Assembly: GCA_903854075.1 (NCBI GenBank)
Contig: CAINVI010000116.1
Span: forward strand, 1 to 19,147
From: Candidatus Pollutiaquabacter sp.
GTDB lineage: Bacteria; Bacteroidota; Bacteroidia; AKYH767-A; 2013-40CM-41-45
DNA: 19,147 nucleotides
Reading direction: 5' to 3'
This document shows, one piece after another, positions 6,864-13,799 of this stretch. A program made the translations under genes and the position numbers. The notes beneath the pieces are model-generated. The model was not told the origin of the DNA. It saw only the letters and a list, made by a program, of their open reading frames with translations, and ran no database searches. Position 1 is the stretch's first letter; each line of letters begins with the position of its first letter.

Positions 6864-7906
6864 GTGAAATCTATTTGTGTTGCCCCATTACCGAACTTCT
6901 CAGCGGGCGCATCACTGTAACGGATATGGTCATATTTCTTGAGGGCTTCACGAATGGCACTGCGCAGTACACCGTTTCCGACGCCATGCACAAAGGTAAT
7001 CCGGTTAAGGTGATCCAACAAGGCTTGATCCATTTCACGATCAAAGACGCTCAACTGATGTGCAATCATTTGTCCGGCCGACATGCCCGTGGGATCCTTG
7101 ATGAGTTCCTCGATATGCAAATCCACTACTTTTTCCCTGGAAAGAAAACTAAAGTTACTTTTGGTTTTACCTCTTGATGTATGACTTTTAGATCGCAAAT
7201 CGTCTTCGTCTACCGTAAAGCGTTTCATTAGTTTAGTGACATCCACTTGTTCTTCCCGCAACACCACCAACGGCACTTTTAACGTACGGTCAAATGGCGT
7301 TCCGGCACGGACCGCTGCTTCGAGCAAATCACCAGGACGCAATTCCATGTGTTTAACGAGTGGATTTCTTGGACGATATTCGGATTTACTGAAAAAGATA
7401 AATTGGAATTCAATGCCGTTCATCTTGTAGAGCTGATCCTGTGAAAACAACTCCAACCGGCACTCCGAATGTGGCTCCAATTGACCGACAACAGGATGCG
7501 TACGATAGTCACCTTTTTCACGGGAGGAGACGAAAACAAGCTGAAGATCGGTTGCATTTACCAGCCAAAGCTCCACTTCTGAGGTGAGTGGTGACGTAGG
7601 CTGCATCAATTCCAAAACTCCATACACCGTACCATCCTGTTCTAAATACCGGACCAAATGATTCTTTTCGACTATTGCAGGGATAGAATTTGATTGACCC
7701 AAATTGTCAATATTGGTCGAAGTAATATCCGCGGTAGGATCATTTTTTTCGAGCACAAACGTCACAGCCACGAGTTCCTTCTGTGCCGCCTGATGAATAA
7801 ACCCCTCTTTATCAACAACTTCAAACCTGTCACCGGCAAGTTTTCGGGTAATTTCTCCCTCTAGCGCTTCGTTTAGAAATCGCACTTTATCTCCGGGCTG
7901 AAACAT
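6860..7906 (-). CDS. DUF2027 / Smr-domain protein
   Basis: Protein of 348 aa. The N-terminal 50 residues form a KOW/SH3-like module (FQPGDKVRFLNE...), the middle is a Bacteroidota-type DUF2027 beta-sandwich-like region (about 80-215), and a basic serine-rich linker follows (about 238-252). The C-terminal Smr domain (about 258-329) is marked by VDLHIEEL (261-268) and the HGxGxGxLR signature HGVGNGVLR (307-315). Smr domains, known from MutS2 and small MutS-related proteins, are nucleic-acid nucleases or binders, but no MutS2 ATPase or clamp is present. It is the first gene of the operon with the CDF transporter and mnmD, ending in a 4-nt overlap with the transporter start. The function is not established; RNA or ribosome-related nuclease activity is an inference from recent Smr work. 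It is cytosolic by absence of a signal peptide. Confidence 0.86.
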   Translation of the reverse strand: MFQPGDKVRFLNEALEGEITRKLAGDRFEVVDKEGFIHQAAQKELVAVTFVLEKNDPTADITSTNIDNLGQSNSIPAIVEKNHLVRYLEQDGTVYGVLELMQPTSPLTSEVELWLVNATDLQLVFVSSREKGDYRTHPVVGQLEPHSECRLELFSQDQLYKMNGIEFQFIFFSKSEYRPRNPLVKHMELRPGDLLEAAVRAGTPFDRTLKVPLVVLREEQVDVTKLMKRFTVDEDDLRSKSHTSRGKTKSNFSFLSREKVVDLHIEELIKDPTGMSAGQMIAHQLSVFDREMDQALLDHLNRITFVHGVGNGVLRSAIREALKKYDHIRYSDAPAEKFGNGATQIDFT

Positions 7907-7985
7907 GGCTTACCTGAAATTAGGATTTATTATGAAGTTAATACAAAAGTCGTATTTCCTGCAACATTTTGGGGCAATTTAAGTC

Positions 7986-7993
7986 TAAATTTG
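7986..7993 (+). promoter_or_regulatory. Candidate -7 promoter element for the DedA/aroE unit
   Basis: TAAATTTG is an exact match to TAnnTTTG within the 152-bp divergent gap between the Smr operon and the DedA gene, about 65 bp before the DedA ATG. The nearest upstream TTG (7969-7971) is only 14 nt away, closer than usual, so the promoter is incomplete by consensus. The rest of the gap is AT-rich with no other structure seen. Confidence 0.3.
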
Positions 7994-8058
7994 TCTAATA
8001 ATAGAGAAATAAAGCTGCGAACTTTTTACTCTTTATCAATTACTTAGTCTGATTTTCA

Positions 8059-8706
8059 ATGGATCTTTTCCGGCAATTACTGGATTTCATTCTTCATATC
8101 GATCACCACTTGCTGGAGATTGTAAAAGAGTATGACCAACTCACCTATGTCATACTATGCCTGATAATCTTTTGTGAAACAGGACTGGTCTTCACGCCTT
8201 TTTTGCCCGGTGACTCTCTGCTATTTGCCGCCGGAGCTTTGGCCGCCCAGCAAATAGGCTTGGAAATCAGTTATTTGCTACCACTTCTCTTTGTTGCTGC
8301 CGTATTGGGGGATTCCTCCAATTACTTCATCGGGAAGTTTGTCGGAGACCGGTTGGTAAACGCAAAGCGGAGTTTCATTCGAAAAGAATACCTCGATAAG
8401 ACGCGTGTCTTTTATGAAAAACACGGTGGAAAAACCGTTGTGTTAGCGCGTTTCATGCCCATCTTGCGCACCTTCGCGCCTTTCGTGGCGGGACTAGGTT
8501 CAATGATCTACCAGCGTTTTCTGAGTTTTTCGTTGATAGGAAACGTGATTTGGATAGGGCTTTTCACTATGGCCGGTTATTTATTTGGTAATATTTCGTG
8601 GGTAAAAGACAACTTTTCGTCTGTCATTTTGACTATTATCGCGATCTCTTTACTTCCGATGCTGATCGCCTTTGTAAGAGAAAAATTTAAGAGTACTGCG
8701 AATTAA
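8059..8706 (+). CDS. DedA-family (VTT domain) inner-membrane protein
   Basis: Multi-pass inner-membrane protein of 215 aa. Known DedA members work in membrane lipid homeostasis, including recycling of undecaprenyl phosphate or phosphatidylethanolamine flipping, and are proton-motive-force linked. Diagnostic features are FCETGLVFTPFLPGDSLL (38-55), with acidic residues E40 and D52; GDSSNYFIGKFVGDRL (84-99); and RFMPILRTFAPFVAGLG (131-147), with R131 and R137. The four charged residues correspond to E39, D51, R130 and R136, reported as essential in E. coli YqjA. Hydrophobic helices precede and follow the re-entrant segments, and the last helix is about 187-206. The gene is divergent from the Smr operon and 33 bp upstream of aroE, probably co-transcribed with it. 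The exact lipid substrate cannot be assigned. Confidence 0.92.
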   Translation: MDLFRQLLDFILHIDHHLLEIVKEYDQLTYVILCLIIFCETGLVFTPFLPGDSLLFAAGALAAQQIGLEISYLLPLLFVAAVLGDSSNYFIGKFVGDRLVNAKRSFIRKEYLDKTRVFYEKHGGKTVVLARFMPILRTFAPFVAGLGSMIYQRFLSFSLIGNVIWIGLFTMAGYLFGNISWVKDNFSSVILTIIAISLLPMLIAFVREKFKSTAN

Positions 8707-8739
8707 TAATTAACAATTAAAACTGGAGCAAATCAATCA

Positions 8740-9504
8740 ATGAGAAAATTTGGATTATTCGGGTATCCTCTGGAGCACTCGTTCTCGAAAAAATTCTTCA
8801 CGGAGAAATTCGAGCGAGAGGGGTTATCCGACTGTGTCTACGAAAACTTCGAGACCAGCAACATTTATGACCTCAAAAAGATCGTGTCTGAAAACCCCGA
8901 TCTTATGGGACTGAATGTCACCATTCCGTTCAAGCAGGATATCATTCCTCTGCTGGACAACCTGGATGACATTTCACAACGGATTGGTGCCGTGAACACC
9001 ATTCGCATCGAACGATTCGAAGGCGGTAAGTTCGAACTGCATGGCTACAATACCGATGCCTGGGGATTTGAATTGGCCATCCGTCCTATTCTTCGTCCGC
9101 ACCATCGTCGTGCCTTGATTCTCGGAACCGGCGGCTCTGCGAAAGCCGTCAGCTACGTATTCCGTAAACTGAACATCGAGCACTTCTTTGTAACACGTGA
9201 AGAATCACGCTTCCACTACTGTTACGGTGACCTGAATGAAAATGCCATGAAGGCTTTTCAGGTTGTCGTCAACACTACACCGCTGGGTATGTATCCTGAC
9301 GTTAACACGTATGCGAACATTCCTTATGAATTCTTAACCCATAAACATCTCTGCTTCGATTTGATCTATAATCCGGCACAAACACAGTTTTTGGAAAAGT
9401 CTAAAGATTACGGCGCCTTCATCCATAACGGATTCAGAATGCTTCGTCTTCAAGCAGAAAAAGCGTGGGAAGTCTGGAATCAACCGATGTTCAATTCCTT
9501 CTAA
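8740..9504 (+). CDS. aroE: Shikimate dehydrogenase
   Basis: NADP(H)-dependent reduction of 3-dehydroshikimate to shikimate in aromatic amino acid synthesis (EC 1.1.1.25). The 254 aa begin with the shikimate-binding motif GYPLEHSFSKKF (8-19). N59-V-T-I-P-F-K65 holds the catalytic lysine, GAVNTI (83-88) follows, and YNTDAWGF carries the catalytic D106. The dinucleotide loop is GTGGSAKA (129-136). NTTPLGMYPD and the C-terminal GFRMLRLQAEKAW helix, which supplies a substrate-contacting Gln, complete the family pattern. It is slightly shorter than the 270-290 aa typical of proteobacterial AroE, as is common in this phylum. A GGAG at 8725-8728, 11 nt before the ATG, supports the start. The gene follows dedA by 33 bp and is closed by a strong terminator. 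Confidence 0.95.
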   Translation: MRKFGLFGYPLEHSFSKKFFTEKFEREGLSDCVYENFETSNIYDLKKIVSENPDLMGLNVTIPFKQDIIPLLDNLDDISQRIGAVNTIRIERFEGGKFELHGYNTDAWGFELAIRPILRPHHRRALILGTGGSAKAVSYVFRKLNIEHFFVTREESRFHYCYGDLNENAMKAFQVVVNTTPLGMYPDVNTYANIPYEFLTHKHLCFDLIYNPAQTQFLEKSKDYGAFIHNGFRMLRLQAEKAWEVWNQPMFNSF

Positions 9505-9525
9505 TCTACTGGTTCAGAACCTTAG

Positions 9526-9559
9526 AAAACGTCCTTCCTTCGCGAAGGACGTTTTTTTT
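9526..9559 (+). terminator. Rho-independent terminator after aroE
   Basis: A perfect 12-bp stem, AAAACGTCCTTC (9526-9537) with GAAGGACGTTTT (9544-9555), has a 6-nt loop and runs into a tract of eight T (9552-9559). It starts 22 bp after the aroE stop and separates the dedA-aroE unit from uvrB. The opposite strand has only a short T-run, so it mainly serves the plus strand. Confidence 0.9.
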
Positions 9560-9621
9560 ACCACCATTTAAGCAATTCGAATTCACCGCGCATATAGTAT
9601 ATTCGTAGTTCAACTTCTCCC

Positions 9622-11646
9622 ATGTCATTCGAGCTTACGTCTGAATTCCGACCCACCGGCGACCAACCCGAAGCGATACGTCAACTCGTCGAAGGTATCG
9701 GACAAGGAACTCATGCGCAGACGTTATTAGGTGTTACGGGCTCCGGAAAAACCTTCACGGTAGCCAATGTCATTCAGGAAGTCAAACGTCCTACCCTCAT
9801 CCTGAGCCATAATAAAACACTGGCGGCACAGCTGTACGGTGAGTTCAAGCAATTCTTTCCGCATAACGCCGTAGAGTATTTTGTTTCCTACTACGATTAT
9901 TACCAGCCGGAAGCCTTCATCCCCTCTACCAATACCTATATTGAAAAAGACCTGGCGATCAATGAAGAGATAGAGAAACTACGACTCAGCACAACCACAG
10001 CGTTGCTTTCCGGACGCGAAGATGTGATTGTGGTAAGCTCGGTATCGTGCATTTACGGCATCGGAAATCCAAGCGACTTCAAAGCAAATACGTTGCGGGT
10101 GCGCGAAGGAGAACGAATTTCAAGAAATGCTTTCCTGCACAAACTGGTCACCTCGCTTTACTCCCGTACGGAAGCTGATTTCGATCGTGGTAAATTCCGA
10201 GTTCGAGGTGATACGGTCGATGTGTTCATAGCGTATGGCGATATCGCCTACCGCTTTTTCTTTTTTGGCGACGAAATTGAAGAGATCGCTATTATCGATC
10301 CGCTGCTGGGAAAAACAATCGAAAAACAATCGTCGGTCGTTATCTACCCTGCCAATATTTTCGTCACCAATCCGGAACGACAGCTGGAAGCCATCTGGCA
10401 AATTCAGGAAGACATGGTCAAGCAAGTGGAATATATGAAATCCCTTGGCCAGCACCTGGAAGCCAAACGACTGGAAGATCGTGTTACCTATGATCTTGAA
10501 ATGATCCGGGAATTAGGATACTGTTCCGGCATCGAAAACTATTCACGATACTTTGACGGTCGTCAATCCGGCGAACGTCCGTTCTGTTTGATTGATTATT
10601 TCCCGGACGATTTCCTAATGGTAATTGACGAAAGCCATGTCACCGTGCCTCAAATCCGCGCCATGTTTGGCGGCGACCGATCCCGCAAACAAAATCTTGT
10701 TGAATACGGCTTTCGCTTGCCTTCAGCGCTGGATAACCGGCCACTGAAGTTCGAAGAATTCGAATCACTGATTAACCAGATAATTTATGTCAGTGCCACA
10801 CCGGCAGATTATGAATTACAAGCCAGCGAAGGCATCGTCGTAGAACAAGTTATTCGTCCCACAGGACTGCTTGATCCCGTTATTGAAGTCCGGCCGGCCA
10901 TTAATCAGGTAGATGATTTACTGGAAGAAATCAATCAGACTATTAAAAAGAATGAACGAGTGCTGGTTACCACGTTAACCAAACGAATGGCGGAGGAACT
11001 CGCAAAATACCTAGCTAGTTTGCAAATCAATTGCCGCTATATACACTCCGAAGTCGATACACTCGAACGAGTGGAGATTCTTCGCGACCTTCGTCTGGGA
11101 AATTTCGATGTGCTTATCGGTATCAACCTACTTCGAGAAGGTCTCGACCTTCCCGAAGTTTCACTTGTTGCTATACTGGATGCAGATAAAGAAGGATTCC
11201 TGCGAAGCAACCGATCGTTGACCCAAACAGCAGGGCGCGCTGCGCGTAATGTAAATGGCAAGGTCATCTTTTATGCCGACAAAATCACAGACAGTATGCA
11301 GCAAACGATGGATGAAACAACACGCCGTCGGGAAAAGCAACTTAAGTATAACGAAGAACACGGTATAACTCCACGTCAAATTGTAAAATCAAAAGACGCA
11401 ATTCTCGGACAAACTAAAGTTGCTGACGCCAAAGTAGTGGAAGCCGGCGCCTATGTGGAATCGGATACGCCATCGATGGCCGCTGATCCAGTCATGAAGT
11501 ATATGAATTCGGACGAATTGAAGAAGCAGGTGGCGCAAACGAAAAAAGCGATGGAGAAAGCGGCTAAGGAACTCGACTTCATTGAGGCTGCTCGATTGCG
11601 TGATGAGATGTACGAATTGGAAAAATTGGTAAAACAATCACGCTAA
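9622..11646 (+). CDS. uvrB: Excinuclease ABC subunit B
   Basis: Damage-verification helicase-like subunit of UvrABC nucleotide excision repair; it is loaded by UvrA and recruits UvrC. The length of 674 aa is normal. Walker A is GVTGSGKT (37-44). The aromatic beta-hairpin that inserts at lesions is SYYDYYQPEAFIP (89-101). DESH, the Walker B motif, is at 336-339, and helicase motif VI is QTAGRAARN (535-543). A UVR domain (about 636-670) that binds UvrC closes the protein. The start at 9622 gives the standard short N-terminus reaching the family motif FRPTGDQPEAI (9-19). The gene is preceded by the aroE terminator, so it must have its own promoter; TATATTCG at 9598-9605 is a one-mismatch -7 element but lacks a TTG partner. 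It is convergent with the acetyltransferase, with only 4 bp between stops. Confidence 0.97.
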   Translation: MSFELTSEFRPTGDQPEAIRQLVEGIGQGTHAQTLLGVTGSGKTFTVANVIQEVKRPTLILSHNKTLAAQLYGEFKQFFPHNAVEYFVSYYDYYQPEAFIPSTNTYIEKDLAINEEIEKLRLSTTTALLSGREDVIVVSSVSCIYGIGNPSDFKANTLRVREGERISRNAFLHKLVTSLYSRTEADFDRGKFRVRGDTVDVFIAYGDIAYRFFFFGDEIEEIAIIDPLLGKTIEKQSSVVIYPANIFVTNPERQLEAIWQIQEDMVKQVEYMKSLGQHLEAKRLEDRVTYDLEMIRELGYCSGIENYSRYFDGRQSGERPFCLIDYFPDDFLMVIDESHVTVPQIRAMFGGDRSRKQNLVEYGFRLPSALDNRPLKFEEFESLINQIIYVSATPADYELQASEGIVVEQVIRPTGLLDPVIEVRPAINQVDDLLEEINQTIKKNERVLVTTLTKRMAEELAKYLASLQINCRYIHSEVDTLERVEILRDLRLGNFDVLIGINLLREGLDLPEVSLVAILDADKEGFLRSNRSLTQTAGRAARNVNGKVIFYADKITDSMQQTMDETTRRREKQLKYNEEHGITPRQIVKSKDAILGQTKVADAKVVEAGAYVESDTPSMAADPVMKYMNSDELKKQVAQTKKAMEKAAKELDFIEAARLRDEMYELEKLVKQSR

Positions 11647-11650
11647 CGAA

Positions 11651-12115
11651 TTATTTCAACTCCATTCGAAAGGTCGTTCGACCGAATTTAGGATGAGTAT
11701 GTGGTTGACCAGTACGAACAAATCCAAATTTTTCATACAGTCGTATGGCGGGCTGCAACACTTCCACCGTTTCCAGATAGATAAGACCATCGGTCAGTTT
11801 TCGCGCTTCCGCGATCGCGGCTATCAACAATTTTTCACCCAATCCCTTTCCGCGCCATTCACGATAGATGCCCATCTTGGCGATTTCCACATTGCCATTG
11901 GATTCTTTCACCAGCGCTACAGTGCCGACCGGCACTCCATCAACCAGCAGCAACAATATCGACCCTCCGGCATCTAAAATGCGCTGTGGATTCGATAACT
12001 GATCATGATCGGCGGGTGTAATTGAAAGATAGTCCTCCAGCCATTCTTTATTAATGGAATAAAACAGCTCTTTCCAACCCCAAAAGTTCTGCGCATGGAT
12101 TATAGTTGCCTGCAT
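11651..12115 (-). CDS. GNAT-family N-acetyltransferase
   Basis: Acetyl-CoA-dependent acyltransferase of 154 aa; the acceptor is unknown. The GNAT fold is visible: a beta strand with SILLLLVDGVPVGTVAL (52-68), then EIAKMGIYREWRGKGLGEKLL (from 78), where RGKGLG (88-93) is the acetyl-CoA pyrophosphate-binding loop. The alpha helix IAAIAEARKL follows, and the C-terminal LYEKFGFVRTG is the typical motif-B end. There is no signal peptide. It is convergent with uvrB and divergent from the rhodanese gene across 46 bp containing a small inverted repeat. It is probably a single-gene unit. Many such genes modify small molecules or protein termini, so only the family can be given. Confidence 0.88.
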   Translation of the reverse strand: MQATIIHAQNFWGWKELFYSINKEWLEDYLSITPADHDQLSNPQRILDAGGSILLLLVDGVPVGTVALVKESNGNVEIAKMGIYREWRGKGLGEKLLIAAIAEARKLTDGLIYLETVEVLQPAIRLYEKFGFVRTGQPHTHPKFGRTTFRMELK

Positions 12116-12134
12116 ACCAATTCCTGCAAATTAC

Positions 12135-12151
12135 TTATTTTTACAAAATAA
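12135..12151. repeat. Short inverted repeat between divergent acetyltransferase and rhodanese genes
   Basis: TTATTTT-TAC-AAAATAA has 7-bp perfect arms around a 3-nt centre, inside a 46-bp AT-rich divergent gap, 10 bp before the rhodanese ATG and 19 bp before the acetyltransferase ATG. It could be an operator, but in sequence this AT-rich it may be chance. Confidence 0.25.
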
Positions 12152-12161
12152 ACATTACCTC

Positions 12162-12479
12162 ATGAAAGAGCTCACCGTCCAGGAACTAAAAGCAAAAATG
12201 GATCAGCAGGAAGATTTCCAATTGATTGATGTACGCGAAGAACTGGAATACGATATCTGCAATCTCAAGGGAGAACTGATTCCGATGGGAAGCATCTTTG
12301 ATCACGTAGACAATATTTCCAAAGATAAACCGGTGATCATTCATTGTAAAGCCGGCGGACGGAGTGCTGCAGTAATCAATGAACTGGAGAAGCGTTACGG
12401 CTTCACCAATCTTTACAACCTTAAAGGCGGAATTCAAGAATATGCACGGTCCGTTGACTCGTCATTGACGCAGTATTGA
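12162..12479 (+). CDS. Single-domain rhodanese-like sulfurtransferase
   Basis: Small cytosolic rhodanese of 105 aa that would carry sulfane sulfur as a cysteine persulfide. The fold's landmarks are FQLIDVREELEYD (19-31) and the active-site loop IIHCKAGGRSA (59-69), with catalytic C62 in a CxxxGRS loop of the size seen in thiosulfate/persulfide-handling members. YNLKGGIQEYA near the end is the usual C-terminal rhodanese motif. The length is normal for a GlpE/PspE-like protein, and there is no signal peptide. It is transcribed alone between a divergent acetyltransferase and a convergent DUF2279 gene whose stop is 5 bp away. A specific sulfur acceptor, such as tRNA thiolation, is not indicated by neighbours. 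Confidence 0.92.
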   Translation: MKELTVQELKAKMDQQEDFQLIDVREELEYDICNLKGELIPMGSIFDHVDNISKDKPVIIHCKAGGRSAAVINELEKRYGFTNLYNLKGGIQEYARSVDSSLTQY

Positions 12480-12484
12480 TTCCT

Positions 12485-13441
12485 TTAGAAATAGAATGCG
12501 TGCCAGCGCGGCTTGCAGCCGGGCGATAACTCCAATGCAGGTGCCGGCAAGTGAACGATATTGATTAGCTTGAATAGATCATTTAAAAACCGGCTCTTCG
12601 TTTTTATTCGAGCTAAGTCGAAATCAATTCCTAGGTAATACTGCCTGTATCGATCAAAAGTCGGCAATGGTGTTCCGTCGACACTCGTCGGATTAGATGT
12701 ACCTCCTGTCATTCCTTCTGCACCAAATCCAATCGCGAGGCTCATCCACACCGGCAAGTTGACCGATGTATTTCGAAGAAATGACGCAGGATTTATTGAC
12801 ACCCAATGCGTCAACCCGTTATAATCCTTTAGTAATCGTTCCGGAAAATTACTACCCAATACATCCGGACGGTATTGCGCATAGTTGGTTGTATGAAAAG
12901 AGTATTTCAAAACGATACGCTGCTCTTCCCATCCCAATTGCTGTACCAGAAAAGCAGACGTACCTACGACATTGGCCAACATATCCCGGGTTGAAAACCC
13001 CCACTCTTCCGAAAAACCATCAAATACTTCTACCGTCGTCTGAAAAAGCAAGGAAATGCCGGAACCATAGCATGCTGCTTTTCTAGAATTGTAGCCTGCC
13101 CAAGAAAAAGTCTGACTTACCGGCTTGGCGATATTATAGGCATTCCATGCATGAGCAAACTTATCCATTTGCTCCCACTCCTGATAATCATTGAAAGTAT
13201 GGAAATCGATCAACGGGTAATCAGTATACCACTGCGTGTACAACCAAGACATGGATGCTACATATAAACCACTGTAGCCGAATGCCAGTCCCAGTGTACG
13301 ACCTTTATCCGGTACAGGTGAAGGATCCAACCACGTGAATGTACTGCGTGACTGAAAATCGGTGTACGAAGAATCCGGTGCTTCCTGAGCAATGGTGAAA
13401 AAACATTGAATCGTCAACAACACCGTCAGAGTAAACCGCAT
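12485..13441 (-). CDS. DUF2279 family exported protein
   Basis: Unknown function. I place the start at the ATG at 13441 (318 aa), not at the longer ATG at 13471. The internal start begins a clean signal peptide (MRFTLTVLLTIQCFFTIA, cleavage probably before or after Q19) and leaves a 4-bp gap after the DUF1801 stop, whereas the longer form would overlap that gene and put ten polar residues before the signal. The DUF2279 core is recognised from DKFAHAWNAY (93-102) and EVFDGFSEEWGFSTRDMLAN (138-157), with hydrophobic helices around them. The C-terminal part looks beta-rich, suggesting periplasmic or outer-membrane location. It is the last gene of the unit with DUF1801 and the T9SS substrate, and is convergent with the rhodanese. 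Confidence 0.8.
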   Translation of the reverse strand: MRFTLTVLLTIQCFFTIAQEAPDSSYTDFQSRSTFTWLDPSPVPDKGRTLGLAFGYSGLYVASMSWLYTQWYTDYPLIDFHTFNDYQEWEQMDKFAHAWNAYNIAKPVSQTFSWAGYNSRKAACYGSGISLLFQTTVEVFDGFSEEWGFSTRDMLANVVGTSAFLVQQLGWEEQRIVLKYSFHTTNYAQYRPDVLGSNFPERLLKDYNGLTHWVSINPASFLRNTSVNLPVWMSLAIGFGAEGMTGGTSNPTSVDGTPLPTFDRYRQYYLGIDFDLARIKTKSRFLNDLFKLINIVHLPAPALELSPGCKPRWHAFYF

Positions 13442-13445
13442 AGAG

Positions 13446-13790
13446 TCAATCGTTATAGAGTTTCCTGGCACTGCTGACGATAGCTTGGAGTTCTTTTAAA
13501 GGTACTTCTTTTTCCGGGTCGATATAAAAAAGCTTGACCACTTTTCGACCCTCCGAATGCAAATTAGCGTGGTGCAACTGCCTTCCCTTCATGAAACCGA
13601 TATACATAATCGACTTGTTCTTTTGCAGGATAAAATAACAAAAGGGCTTCTGTTTATAACGGAAAAACGGCGTATGGTAATTAAACGCCTCCGTACATTC
13701 CTCCTTCAACAACCACGCTCTAAGAAACAGTAAACATCCCCTTAACGGTTCCGGTTGTTGTAAATAAAATTCATCTACAGGAGAAATCAT
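13446..13790 (-). CDS. DUF1801 (YdhG-like) domain protein
   Basis: Small cytosolic protein of 114 aa. It is recognised from the family pattern of an N-terminal helix pair (VDEFYLQQPEPLRGCLLFLR), the conserved aromatic segment YHTPFFRYKQKPFCYF (38-53), and the beta strand IMYIGFMKGRQLHH (61-74). The molecular function of this family is unknown; B. subtilis YdhG-type members are linked to intracellular iron-related functions, which I do not transfer here. It lies 9 bp after the stop of the T9SS substrate gene and 4 bp before the DUF2279 start, so it is probably in one operon. No signal peptide separates it from its exported neighbours, so shared function is uncertain. Confidence 0.78.
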   Translation of the reverse strand: MISPVDEFYLQQPEPLRGCLLFLRAWLLKEECTEAFNYHTPFFRYKQKPFCYFILQKNKSIMYIGFMKGRQLHHANLHSEGRKVVKLFYIDPEKEVPLKELQAIVSSARKLYND

Positions 13791-13799
13791 TTTGCTACT

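Noticed and set aside
9598..9605. TATATTCG as the uvrB -7 promoter element
   Set aside because: It has one mismatch to TAnnTTTG, no TTG at a suitable distance, and would leave only a leader of about 10 nt; too weak to list as a feature.
13471..13471. ATG at 13471 as start of the DUF2279 gene
   Set aside because: It would overlap the DUF1801 gene and place polar residues before the signal peptide; the ATG at 13441 fits better.
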